Of a DNA stretch of 64,000 nt, positions 26,525 to 34,880 are shown piece by piece. The translations under genes and the position numbers were made by a program. The number at the start of each line of letters is the position of its first letter. Position 1 is the first letter of the stretch. The stretch is from Rhodospirillales bacterium (lineage in GTDB: Bacteria > Pseudomonadota > Alphaproteobacteria > ATCC43930 > CGMCC-115725), in NCBI GenBank assembly GCA_947473305.1, contig CANJCB010000015.1:33831-97830 (forward strand). The letters run 5' to 3'. The notes below the pieces were generated by a model that had not been told where the DNA came from, ran no database searches, and saw only the letters and a list, made by a program, of their open reading frames with translations.

Positions 26525-26539
26525 CGGCGGAGGTCACTC

Positions 26540-27235
26540 ATGGCCCTCACGACAACGGACGTGCTGGAGACGATCTCCCGGCTCAACGCCGAAAGCGGCC
26601 GGAAGGCCCATCCTCTCTATAGGGCGCTGGAGGACGGCGGGCTGAACCGCGCGCAGCTGCGGTACTTCTGCCTGCAGAACAGCGTGATCCCACTCTACAA
26701 CCACAACCTCCACGGCCGGATGTATGTCTCCTGCCCCGATCCTGAGTTCCGCGAGAAACTCGCCGAAGTGGGATACGAAGAGGCGACCGGCCGGATCTAT
26801 GCGGATGGAATCCCGCATTACAAACTCTACATCAACCATGCCAAGGCCTTCGGCATCACCCGCGAAGAGCTTTATTCGGTCGACTACTGCGCCGGTGCCG
26901 ACACGGTGCTGCTCTTCCTCTCCGACGCCTGCGACCGCTTCATCGAGGGCGTGGCCGCAGTCATGCTGGTGGGCGAAGCGCAGGGGCCGGGCTCCGATGG
27001 CCGCATCGCCCAGACGCTGCAACGCGAGCATCACCTCTCCGACGAAGAAGTCGCCTTCTACGTCGTCCATGACAAGGCAGATGAGGACCACGGCGACGTG
27101 GGCCGCTTCCTCCTGGAAAAATTCGTGAAGAGCGACGCCGAGCGTCAACTCATGATCGACGTCGCCGCCAAATCCAACAAGATCCGCCGCCGCATGTACG
27201 ACGAGGTCTGGTCGAACATGCAAGGCTTGGCTTAG
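26540..27235 (+). CDS. Heme-oxygenase-like diiron-type protein (CADD/PqqC/TenA-like), copy 1
   Basis: A 231-residue all-helical protein of the TenA/PqqC/CADD fold. The ligands expected of heme-oxygenase-like diiron oxidases are present: E80 or E81 (YEEATGRIYADG), H93 (IPHYKLY), E146 (LVGEAQ), and H177, D181, H184 in HDKADEDH, which reproduces the HxxxDxxH motif of Chlamydia CADD. PqqC and TenA lack this set, so a metal-dependent O2-using enzyme is favoured. It is paralogous to the gene at 28152, with the same length and the same ligand positions. The Rieske ferredoxin at 28874 is a candidate electron donor. Substrate unknown. Confidence 0.8.
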   Translation: MALTTTDVLETISRLNAESGRKAHPLYRALEDGGLNRAQLRYFCLQNSVIPLYNHNLHGRMYVSCPDPEFREKLAEVGYEEATGRIYADGIPHYKLYINHAKAFGITREELYSVDYCAGADTVLLFLSDACDRFIEGVAAVMLVGEAQGPGSDGRIAQTLQREHHLSDEEVAFYVVHDKADEDHGDVGRFLLEKFVKSDAERQLMIDVAAKSNKIRRRMYDEVWSNMQGLA

Positions 27236-27274
27236 AACTCTTTCCCGGCTCTCGTTACATCAGGATTCACCCTC

Positions 27275-28135
27275 ATGTCGTCATCGGTTACCGCATTGCA
27301 TCCCGCACCCAAAGCTCAAACCGCAAGGCCTATGACCAGGGTCGCCATCGCCGGCCTCGGCGCGATCGGTGCGGCGCTGGCGCGGAAGCTGGGCGCTGGC
27401 GAAATACCGGGGATCGAGTTGGTCGCCGTTTCGGCGCGGGATCACGACAAGGCGCGGGCGACTCTCGGCGTTTCGCTGTCCAAGCTTCCGATCCTCTCCT
27501 TGAGTGAACTTGCCTCGGTGGCGGATGTGGTCGTCGAATGTGCCCCGGCAGCGATCTTCGAGCAGATCGTCCGGCCGGTGGTGGAAGCTGGCAAGAAGGC
27601 GATGGTCCTGAGCGTCGGCGCGCTGCTCTCCCACTACGACCTCGTCGAAGTGGCGCGCGTGAACGGCGGCCAGATCATCGTGCCGACCGGCGCGCTCCTC
27701 GGCCTGGACGCCGTGGGTGCGGCGGCCGAAGGCAAGATCAACAAGATCACCATGGAAAGCCGGAAGCCTCCCGCGGGTCTGATGGGTGCGCCTCACCTCA
27801 TCGAGCACAAGATCAACATCGAGGGCCTCAAGGAACCGCTGCGGGTCTTCGAAGGCACCGCGCGAGAAGCCGCCAAGGGTTTCCCCGCCAATCTCAATGT
27901 CGCCGTCGCCCTCTCGCTCGCCGGCATCGGCCCGGACAACACGCGGCTGGAGATCTGGGCCGATCCGACGATCACCCGCAACACCCATCGCATCACCATC
28001 GACAGCGACAGCGCCCACATCGACATGAAGATCGAGAACATCCCCAGCGAAAACCCCAAAACCGGGCGGATCACCGCGCTGAGCGTTATCTCGGCGTTGC
28101 GCAAGCTCACCAGCCCGCTTCGCGTCGGCACCTGA
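27275..28135 (+). CDS. nadX: NadX-like aspartate dehydrogenase
   Basis: A 286-residue protein with Rossmann motif VAIAGLGAIGAALARKLG, ECAPAAIFEQIVRPVVEAG, and IIVPTGALLGLDAVGAAAEG. The catalytic histidine is H238 in TRNTHRITID. L-aspartate dehydrogenases of this family reductively aminate oxaloacetate, or oxidise aspartate to iminosuccinate. The position between two diiron-type paralogues, with no nadA or nadC nearby, suggests another amino or imino acid substrate here. Start at 27275 (AGGA nine bases upstream) or at the internal ATG at 27332 that precedes TRVAIAG. Confidence 0.8.
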   Translation: MSSSVTALHPAPKAQTARPMTRVAIAGLGAIGAALARKLGAGEIPGIELVAVSARDHDKARATLGVSLSKLPILSLSELASVADVVVECAPAAIFEQIVRPVVEAGKKAMVLSVGALLSHYDLVEVARVNGGQIIVPTGALLGLDAVGAAAEGKINKITMESRKPPAGLMGAPHLIEHKINIEGLKEPLRVFEGTAREAAKGFPANLNVAVALSLAGIGPDNTRLEIWADPTITRNTHRITIDSDSAHIDMKIENIPSENPKTGRITALSVISALRKLTSPLRVGT

Positions 28136-28151
28136 GAGCGAGGAAAAGACC

Positions 28152-28847
28152 ATGGCGCTCACCACCTCGGACGTGCTGGAAGCCGTCACGGAGATGAACC
28201 GCAAGAGCGGCCGCAAGAGCCATCCGCTCTATCAGGCGTTGGAGGCGGGCGATGTCAACCTTGCCCAGATGCGTTACCTCTGCAAGCAGATGAGCATCAT
28301 CCCGCTCTATAACCACAATATGCATGGGCGGATGTATGTGGCCTGTCCCGATCCGGAACTCAGGGAACGCCTCGCCGAGGTCGCCTATGAAGAGGCCACG
28401 GGCCGGATCTATGCGGACGGCATCCCGCATTACAAACTCTACATCCACCACGCCGAAGCCCTTGGCATCAGCCGAGAGGAACTCTACGCCACCGAATATT
28501 GCGCCAGCGCAGAAGGCATGATGCTTTTCCTGTCCGACGCCTGCAGCCGCTTCCTGGAGGGTGTCGCCGCCGTCTCGCTCGTGGGCGAAGCGCAGGTGCC
28601 GGGCCTCGCCAACCGCATCGCCCAGATGCTTCAGCGCAAGTTCGGTCTCGACGACAAGGGCGTCGCCTTTTTTGTGGTGCATGACAAGGCCGACGAAGAT
28701 CATGGCGATGCGGGCCGCAGCATGCTCGACCGCTTCGCCAAGACCGAAGAACAGCGCCAACTCGTGATCGACGTGGCCCGGAAATCCAACAAGATCCGCC
28801 GCGCGATGTTCGACGAGATCTGGACCACCGCCCAAAGTCTCGCTTGA
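28152..28847 (+). CDS. Heme-oxygenase-like diiron-type protein (CADD/PqqC/TenA-like), copy 2
   Basis: A 231-residue protein collinear with the copy at 26540: MALTTSDVLE opening, E80/E81, H93, E146, H177, D181 and H184 at identical positions, and roughly two thirds identity by eye. Differences are spread evenly, as expected for an old duplication kept for function. The two could form a heterodimer or act on successive substrates. It is 16 bases downstream of the NadX-like gene and 26 bases upstream of the Rieske ferredoxin gene. Confidence 0.8.
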   Translation: MALTTSDVLEAVTEMNRKSGRKSHPLYQALEAGDVNLAQMRYLCKQMSIIPLYNHNMHGRMYVACPDPELRERLAEVAYEEATGRIYADGIPHYKLYIHHAEALGISREELYATEYCASAEGMMLFLSDACSRFLEGVAAVSLVGEAQVPGLANRIAQMLQRKFGLDDKGVAFFVVHDKADEDHGDAGRSMLDRFAKTEEQRQLVIDVARKSNKIRRAMFDEIWTTAQSLA

Positions 28848-28873
28848 GACCAACGACCCGCTAGAGGAAGACC

Positions 28874-29176
28874 ATGGCAGAAATCATCCTGAACCTGAAC
28901 GACATCCCCGATGGCGGGGCAAAGATCGTCGAGGCGGATCCCCGGCAGAAAATCGCCGTCTTCCGGGTCGGCGACAGATGTGCCGCGATCCTCAACCGCT
29001 GTCCCCATGCCGGGGGCTCGCTCGGCGAGGGTCCCTTCGACGGAACGACAGTCAAGTGCCCGCTGCACGCCTTCCGGGTGGACGTCTGGAAAGGCGTCGG
29101 CAATGCCGGCAAGCCCGTAAAGAAGTATGCGGTGCAGGTCGAGGGCGACAAGGTCTCGATCACCGTTCCCGAATAA
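28874..29176 (+). CDS. Rieske-type [2Fe-2S] ferredoxin
   Basis: A 100-residue protein consisting of one Rieske domain. The cluster ligands are C43 and H45 (RCPHAGG) and C62 and H65 (KCPLHAF). The size and absence of a membrane anchor match soluble oxygenase ferredoxins. It is in the operon with the two diiron-type proteins, 26 bases after the second, and has no partner reductase nearby. It could also serve the ring-hydroxylating dioxygenase at 1231, but that is 26 kb away. Confidence 0.9.
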   Translation: MAEIILNLNDIPDGGAKIVEADPRQKIAVFRVGDRCAAILNRCPHAGGSLGEGPFDGTTVKCPLHAFRVDVWKGVGNAGKPVKKYAVQVEGDKVSITVPE

Positions 29177-29200
29177 GACGGCCAGGGCGGGAGGCGGGAG

Positions 29201-30031
29201 GTGGCCGATACCGTGACCGACGCCCTGCGCCCCTTCGCCCTCGACCTCACCAATATTCGCAAAGTCTTTTTCGCGCGCCAGCAGGCGGTAGAGGCCATTT
29301 CCAATGTCTCGCTCCGCATCCAGGAGGGCGAAGTGGTCGCGGTGCTTGGACCGTCCGGCTGCGGCAAGAGCACCTTGCTGCGCATCCTCGCGGGCCTCGA
29401 CACGGATTTCACGGGCACTCTCGACTGGGGCCATGTGGACGGCTCGACGGACAAGGAGCGCTTGCGCAGCGCGACCGTCTTCCAGTCCGATTCGACCTTT
29501 CCCTGGCTCGATGCGCGGAAGAACGTGCTGATGGGTCTTTCAGGCTTGACGCTCGACCGAAAGACCGCGGCGGCGCGGGCCGACACCTATCTCAACCTCG
29601 TCGGCCTCGGCGCCTTCCAAAAATCCTATCCCCACGAGCTTTCAGGTGGGATGCGGCAGCGCGTGGCCATCGCCCGCGCGCTTGCCACCGAGCCGCTGCT
29701 TCTCTTGATGGACGAGCCCTTGGCGGCGCTCGACAGCCAGACCCGGCTCGTCATGCAGCAGGAATTGCTGCGAATCTGGGCCAAGACCCGCTCGACCGTC
29801 GTCTATATCACCCACGACATCGGCGAGGCGCTGACGCTCGCCGACCGGATCGTCGTAATGACCGCGCGGCCTGGCCGTATCAAGGCGATCGAGACAGTGC
29901 CCTTCGGGGCGGACCGCAACGTGATCGCCCTGCGGGGCGAACCCGAATTCGGGCGGCTTGAGGTCGCTCTTTGGCAACTCCTTGCCGATGAAGTCGGCCA
30001 GACCCTGCAACAGCAGGAACTCGCGTCATGA
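29201..30031 (+). CDS. ABC importer ATPase, SsuB/TauB type (third system)
   Basis: A 276-residue ATPase starting at GTG after GGGAGG: Walker A GPSGCGKSTLL, ELSGGMRQRVAIARALA, LLLLMDEPLAALD and VVYITHDIGEALTLADR. The C-terminus is long and glutamine-rich (LADEVGQTLQQQE). It shares ATGA with the permease start. With the permease and the binding protein at 25502 it forms the third complete SsuABC-like system. Confidence 0.88.
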   Translation: MADTVTDALRPFALDLTNIRKVFFARQQAVEAISNVSLRIQEGEVVAVLGPSGCGKSTLLRILAGLDTDFTGTLDWGHVDGSTDKERLRSATVFQSDSTFPWLDARKNVLMGLSGLTLDRKTAAARADTYLNLVGLGAFQKSYPHELSGGMRQRVAIARALATEPLLLLMDEPLAALDSQTRLVMQQELLRIWAKTRSTVVYITHDIGEALTLADRIVVMTARPGRIKAIETVPFGADRNVIALRGEPEFGRLEVALWQLLADEVGQTLQQQELAS

Positions 30032-30858
30032 CCGAAGCGGTGGTCGCCGATCTTGGCACATTGCGCGATGCCGATCGTCAGCGCCGCCGGAAGACGAAGC
30101 AGCTCCAATTCGTTCTAGGGATCGGCTTCCCGATCTGCCTGCTGGTAGTCTGGGAAATCCTGACCCGGACCGGGATTGCCGACCGCCGATTTTTTCCGGC
30201 CCCGACCACCATTGGAACCGTGATGGTGCAACTCCTCGAAAGCCCGATGGAGCGCGCAAGGATCGGTGCGGATATCGTCGCGACCTTCAGGCGACTTATC
30301 ATAGGCTATGGGCTCGGGGCCTTCGCGGGAATCACTCTGGGGCTCGCCATGGGCCTCTCCGCAAAGATTCGCTATTCGGTGGCCCCCATGATTACAGCCA
30401 CCTTTCCAACGCCGAAGCTCGCGCTCTTCCCCTTCCTGATCGTGCTCTTCGGCTTAGGGGATGCGAGCAAGATCGCGATCCTCGTGCTGGGCGTCTTCTA
30501 TATGACCTGCCTCAGCACCCTGACCGGCGTCACCTACAGCAATCCCATGTATCGCGACGTGGCCCAGGCCTTCCGGATTCCAAGGATGGTCTATTGGACC
30601 CGCGTCGTCATCCCCGCAGCCTTACCCTCGATCGTCACAGGCCTCAAGCTCGGCGTGGGACAGGCGCTCATCCTGATCGTCGCGGTAGAGATGATCGCAT
30701 CGCAAGAAGGCATCGGCCATTTCATCTGGAATTCCTGGGAGATCTTTGACGTGCCAAGAATGTTCATGGGTCTCATTATCGCCATCCTGATGGGCGGCGG
30801 CGCGATGCTTTTCGGCGAATTCCTGGAACGCAAGCTGACACCCTGGGTGGTGCGATGA
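30028..30858 (+). CDS. ABC importer permease, SsuC/TauC type (third system)
   Basis: A 276-residue membrane protein with a basic N-terminal tail, about six hydrophobic spans and the coupling loop MYRDVAQAFRIPRMVYWTRV followed by VIPAALPSIVTG. It overlaps both neighbours by ATGA, which shows tight coupling from ATPase to dehydrogenase. Confidence 0.88.
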   Translation: MTEAVVADLGTLRDADRQRRRKTKQLQFVLGIGFPICLLVVWEILTRTGIADRRFFPAPTTIGTVMVQLLESPMERARIGADIVATFRRLIIGYGLGAFAGITLGLAMGLSAKIRYSVAPMITATFPTPKLALFPFLIVLFGLGDASKIAILVLGVFYMTCLSTLTGVTYSNPMYRDVAQAFRIPRMVYWTRVVIPAALPSIVTGLKLGVGQALILIVAVEMIASQEGIGHFIWNSWEIFDVPRMFMGLIIAILMGGGAMLFGEFLERKLTPWVVR

Positions 30859-31790
30859 GCGGCGCCCCCTTCGCCGACCGGGTCGTCCTCGGCGCCGGCA
30901 TCTACGAGCCGATGGCCGAGGACCTCCGCCGCCATTTCCGTTTCGCCCGCTGGCCCGAGACCACAGAGCTCGAGTCCGAGGCCGAGGCCATCGTGGTGCT
31001 GAAGCGCAAGGTCAATGCCGCCTTCCTCGATAACTTTCCCAAAGTGAAGCTCATTGCCGGTACCGGCGCCGGTTACGATTACGCGGATCTGGCGGAGTTG
31101 CGCGAACGCGGCATCCAGCTTTGCAACGCGGCGGGCACCAAGGACCAATGCGGCGCCGATTTCACCATGGGCCTCCTGATCGGAACCGTCCGCCGCATGT
31201 CCGCCGCCGACCGTCACGTTCAGAACGGCAATTGGGGCAAGTTCCAGATGCCCCTGACCCGCCGCGTCAGCGGCCGGAAGATCGGCATCTATGGGCTCGG
31301 CAGCATCGGCACCGTGCTGGCCCGGCGCGCCCTGGGCTTCGATATGGAAGTGGGTTACCATAACAGGAAGTCCCGTCCCGAATTCCCCTATCGCTATTTC
31401 GACGATCTCCTGTCCATGGCGCGCTGGTGCGATTACCTCGTCTGCGCCTGTCCGCTGACGCCCCAGACGCGCCATAGCGTCAATGCCGAGGTGCTGAAGG
31501 CACTAGGGCCGGAAGGCACGCTCATCAACATCGCGCGGGGCGGTGTCGTCGATCAGGCGGCGCTTATCGAGGCCCTGGCCTCCGGCGTCATCGACAGCGC
31601 CGGCCTCGACGTGATCGAGGGCGAGCCGCAGGTTCCGCCCGAACTCCTCGGCAAGGACAATGTGTTGCTGGCGCCGCATGTGGCGGTCATCACCAAGGAG
31701 ACCCAGGCCGATACCCGCCGCGCGGTGGTCGAGAATATCGAGACCTTCTTCCGCACCGGCGTTCCTAGCCGCCTGGTCGATCTCGGCTAG
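30855..31790 (+). CDS. D-2-hydroxyacid dehydrogenase
   Basis: A 311-residue NAD(P)-dependent enzyme. GLGSIG at 147-152 is the nucleotide motif; R228 (NIARGG), E257 (VIEGEP) and H275 (LAPHVAV) are the catalytic triad. The family interconverts 2-oxo and D-2-hydroxy acids (glyoxylate/hydroxypyruvate reductases and relatives). It is the last gene of the ten-gene operon, overlapping the permease by ATGA, so it presumably handles a downstream 2-oxoacid of the imported compound. Confidence 0.88.
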   Translation: MSGAPFADRVVLGAGIYEPMAEDLRRHFRFARWPETTELESEAEAIVVLKRKVNAAFLDNFPKVKLIAGTGAGYDYADLAELRERGIQLCNAAGTKDQCGADFTMGLLIGTVRRMSAADRHVQNGNWGKFQMPLTRRVSGRKIGIYGLGSIGTVLARRALGFDMEVGYHNRKSRPEFPYRYFDDLLSMARWCDYLVCACPLTPQTRHSVNAEVLKALGPEGTLINIARGGVVDQAALIEALASGVIDSAGLDVIEGEPQVPPELLGKDNVLLAPHVAVITKETQADTRRAVVENIETFFRTGVPSRLVDLG

Positions 31791-31828
31791 TCAACGCGGA
31801 CCCGGCGACTTTTACTCTCCGACCGGGC

Positions 31829-32692
31829 TTACGTGGCTTCGGCGCAGGCTCGGTCGGCGTCGACCTCAAGATACTCGGGCTTCATGTCGAAACCGAAGCG
31901 AGCGACGATCCGCTCGGCCTCACCCGACTTCCGCATCTTGCGGAATTCCACCTGGAAGGCGTCGTAGAGATCGGTATCGTCCAGGCGGAAGCAAGCGCTC
32001 GACGCATGGAGCCCATCGTCGGGAATGGGATAGAAAATCTCGAAGGCATTGTTCTTAAGCTCGCGCAGAGTGCGGAGCGCCAGGACTCCCGTAAACGCGG
32101 TTTGCACCCGCTTTGCCAGCAGCCCTTCAATCAGCGACGGCCCATCCGGAAAGACCGTGATCATGCCGGGCTTGGTCTGCACGGCTTCGAGGAAAGCCTG
32201 GACATAGCTGCCCGCGGTCACGCCGATCGTCACGTTCTTGACCGGGGTCTCCGCGATGCTGTGGGGCGGATCGGGCAGCACGGAGGGAATATAGGCGACC
32301 GCGTTATGGTCGATGGTAAAGGGATCCGCGAAACGGACAAGTTCGCAGCGAGCCTTCGAGACGCTCATGCTCGCCCCGATGATGTCCCACCGGCCGGCCT
32401 GAAGACCCGGAATCATCTGGCCATAGGGTGCCGTCGAAGCTTCGAGCTTCGGAACGCCGAGCCGTTCCATCACGACTTTGACGATGCTGGGGGCAACCCC
32501 GTCCGGCGTCCCATCGGGCTTCAGCGAGGAATAAGGGGGCGCATTGGCGATCCCGATCTTGACCGATCCGGCCTTGCGCAGACGCTCCAGCACCCCGCCA
32601 CCCGATTGCGCCAGAACCGGCCTTGTGAAACAGCCGGTTCCCACACCTGCCGCCGCTCCCAATAGCTTACGTCGCGACCACTCCTGAGACAT
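31829..32692 (-). CDS. Orphan family-3 (amino acid-type) periplasmic binding protein, Tat signal
   Basis: A 287-residue protein beginning MSQEWSRRKLLGAAAGVGTG, a Tat-type twin-arginine signal. The mature part follows the polar amino acid-binding family: VKIGIANAPPYSSLKPDGTP, QAGRWDIIGASMSVSKARCE, FADPFTIDHNAVAYI. It lacks neighbouring ATPase and permease genes. The ATG at 32692 is preferred to the one 15 bases upstream. Convergent with the dehydrogenase operon. Confidence 0.85.
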   Translation of the reverse strand: MSQEWSRRKLLGAAAGVGTGCFTRPVLAQSGGGVLERLRKAGSVKIGIANAPPYSSLKPDGTPDGVAPSIVKVVMERLGVPKLEASTAPYGQMIPGLQAGRWDIIGASMSVSKARCELVRFADPFTIDHNAVAYIPSVLPDPPHSIAETPVKNVTIGVTAGSYVQAFLEAVQTKPGMITVFPDGPSLIEGLLAKRVQTAFTGVLALRTLRELKNNAFEIFYPIPDDGLHASSACFRLDDTDLYDAFQVEFRKMRKSGEAERIVARFGFDMKPEYLEVDADRACAEAT

Positions 32693-32792
32693 ATGCGGCC
32701 CCGCCACTCTTCGTCATAGGATTTTGAGACAGCATCACGCCTAAACAAATTCGCGGCAAGTCCGCTCAGGTCTGGACCACGCCTCTGGCTTG

Positions 32793-33851
32793 TCAGTCGA
32801 CCTTTTCCGTCACCGGAACCCACAGCCCCTCGGACTTCACGTCCGGACCGGCGGCCTTCTGGCGGATGCCCGCGCCATTGTTCCCAAAGTACCATTGCGC
32901 GAGATCGCCCGCCTTGATCGGCGGGTAGCGCGCCGGCCTGTCCTCGCTGCAGAAAGCCGGCAAGCATTCGACGATCGCTGTCTCATCGGGGGAGAAGAAG
33001 AAGGGGATCGAGTAACGGCTTTTGCCCGCCGTATTGATGACGCGATGCTTGGTGGAGAGAAGCTGGTCGTTGCCCCAGCGCACCACCGCATTGCCGGTAT
33101 TGATGAGCAGCGTGCCGGGACGGATATCCGCCACCCGCCAATGCCCGGACGGCATGCGGATCGCGATGCCTGGCACGTCATGCTGAGCAAGGAAGGTCAT
33201 GAGGCCGTTGTCGGTATGGGGCGCGATGCCGAACTGGCCCTTTCCGATCTCCTTCTGCGGCGGATAATGGATCAGGCTCATGGAGGAGCGGGGAACCTTG
33301 AAAAGATCCTCCATATAAGCGTCCGGCACTCTGAAGGCCGTGGCCCAGAGCGGCAGCATCCGCCGGCCCAGCGCCTCGATCGTTCCGAAATATTCGACCA
33401 GGGTCTCGCGAAAGCCCGGCAGGTCCACGACCGGCCAGTCGTTGACATCCTGACCGGCGGGGACATGCGGAACCCCGCCCAGTTCCCGCTCCCGGTGGAA
33501 ACCATAGCTCGCGGACAGATTGGGCTTGCGATCACCGGCAGGATTGACCCGGTCCTCCAGGGGCCGATGCCCGACCCCATAGGGTCCGCGTTTCGGCATC
33601 TGCCGCCGGACGTCGAGCGGCAATTCGTGGAAACGCTTCGATTGCGCGAAGACGCGGTTCAGAAGATCCAGGGTGACGCCATGGCCTTCAAGATAGAAGA
33701 ACCCCACGGTCCTGGTGATCTCCAGAAGTTCGGCGGCGATCCTCTCCCGGGCGCCCACCTCGCCGCCGAGAAACGGCGCGATATCGAGTGTCGGGATTTC
33801 TTCCGTCGAATCCGGATGCTCCATCAAATGGATTTCGTCAGCGCTCTCCAT
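32793..33851 (-). CDS. Isopenicillin-N-synthase-family Fe(II)/2OG oxygenase
   Basis: A 352-residue paralogue of the oxygenase at 10780: shared STEEIPxLDxAP opening, H212 and D214 (APHTDNGLMTF), H269 (STKHRVIN) and R279 (SRYSIPFFF). The ATG at 33851 is placed by GGAGG five bases upstream. Divergent from the TauD-family gene at 34009, so the two 2OG enzymes share one control region. Confidence 0.85.
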   Translation of the reverse strand: MESADEIHLMEHPDSTEEIPTLDIAPFLGGEVGARERIAAELLEITRTVGFFYLEGHGVTLDLLNRVFAQSKRFHELPLDVRRQMPKRGPYGVGHRPLEDRVNPAGDRKPNLSASYGFHRERELGGVPHVPAGQDVNDWPVVDLPGFRETLVEYFGTIEALGRRMLPLWATAFRVPDAYMEDLFKVPRSSMSLIHYPPQKEIGKGQFGIAPHTDNGLMTFLAQHDVPGIAIRMPSGHWRVADIRPGTLLINTGNAVVRWGNDQLLSTKHRVINTAGKSRYSIPFFFSPDETAIVECLPAFCSEDRPARYPPIKAGDLAQWYFGNNGAGIRQKAAGPDVKSEGLWVPVTEKVD

Positions 33852-33924
33852 ACAAGCCTCCGCAGCCGGACTGCCCGATTGTTGAGCAGCACGGCCGCCA
33901 ATCGCAAGCGCTTTTATGTAATCT

Positions 33925-33953
33925 TTATGATTGTAGACGATTTTAGTTATGAT
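33925..33953 (+). promoter_or_regulatory. Candidate promoter with GntR-type operator in the spacer
   Basis: TTATGA (33925-33930) and TATGAT (33948-33953) are 17 bases apart and could be -35/-10 elements for the TauD-family gene at 34009. The spacer begins with TTGTAGACGA (33931-33940), which fits the GntR/FadR-type pattern TNGTNNACNA. A repressor bound there would block the promoter. The rest of the 157-base divergent region shows nothing else. Confidence 0.45.
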
Positions 33954-34008
33954 CTCTCTTGACCCTCGGGCGGACACACGGGAAACTTCCTGCAAAGGAG
34001 ATTTCTCA

Positions 34009-34866
34009 ATGACTTACCAGACGATCGACGTGAAGCCGCTCGCCGGCAATATCGGGGCCGAGGTCTTCGGCGTGGATCTTTCGAAGGATCTCGACCAGCA
34101 GACCTTCTCCGAGGTGCATCAGGCTTTCCTCGATCATCTGGTGATCTTCTTCCGTGACCAGGACATTTCGACCGAGCAGCAGGGCAATTTCGTCAAGCGC
34201 TTCGGGCCTTTGATCCACGACCCCTTCATCCAGGCGCCGGAAGGCCAGCCCGAGGTCATGATGGTCACGCGCAAAGAGCACGAGACCTATACCTTCGGCG
34301 AGGCTTGGCATTCCGACAGCAGCTATATGGAGAAGCCACCGCTGGGCTCCTTCCTCTATTGCCTCGAAGCGCCCGATGTCGGCGGCGACACCATGTTCGC
34401 CAACCAGTACCTCGCCTATGACAGCCTGTCCGAGGGCATGAAAAAGATGCTCGACGGCCTTACCGCGATTCATACGGCGGAGGGCTACAACAATTCGCTG
34501 GTAACGAAGTTCAAGGACGATTGGTCGATCCGGCCGCGCTACGACGACGTCATGAAGGCGGCGGCCGAGATCGTCAGCGAGCATCCGGTAGTCCGGACCC
34601 ATCCCGAGACGGGCCGCAAGGCGCTCTATGTCAGCCGCGGCTATACCCGCTATTTCAAAGGCTGGAGCTTCGATGAAAGCCGCGTGCTGATCGACTGGTT
34701 GGCCAATCACGCGGTGCGGCCGGAATTCACCTGCCGTTTCCGCTGGCGGTCAGGCTCGCTCGCTATGTGGGACAACCGCTGCGCCCAGCACGCGCCACTC
34801 AACGACTACCGCAACAAGCGCCGCGTCATGCGCCGCATCGTCGCCCAGGGCGACCGGCCCGTCTGA
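34009..34866 (+). CDS. TauD/TfdA-family 2-oxoglutarate dioxygenase
   Basis: A 285-residue enzyme of the taurine/2,4-D dioxygenase family. H101 and D103 (EAWHSDSSYM) with H261 (CAQHAPLNDY) form the iron triad; an arginine near residue 272 (RRVMRR) binds 2-oxoglutarate. GNIGAEVFGVDLSKDL is the usual N-terminal signature. It oxidises an organic acid, ether or sulfonate, releasing succinate and CO2. AAAGGAG lies eight bases before the ATG, which is preferred to a start at 33949. Confidence 0.9.
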   Translation: MTYQTIDVKPLAGNIGAEVFGVDLSKDLDQQTFSEVHQAFLDHLVIFFRDQDISTEQQGNFVKRFGPLIHDPFIQAPEGQPEVMMVTRKEHETYTFGEAWHSDSSYMEKPPLGSFLYCLEAPDVGGDTMFANQYLAYDSLSEGMKKMLDGLTAIHTAEGYNNSLVTKFKDDWSIRPRYDDVMKAAAEIVSEHPVVRTHPETGRKALYVSRGYTRYFKGWSFDESRVLIDWLANHAVRPEFTCRFRWRSGSLAMWDNRCAQHAPLNDYRNKRRVMRRIVAQGDRPV

Positions 34867-34880
34867 GCGCTACCTGAACG

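Noticed and set aside
25502..30858. Thiamine salvage: NMT1/THI5-type importer plus TenA-like proteins
   Set aside because: Both TenA-like proteins carry a full HDO metal-ligand set and an HxxxDxxH motif, which TenA thiaminases lack. No thi gene or TPP riboswitch is present, and the operon contains a Rieske ferredoxin and oxidative enzymes.
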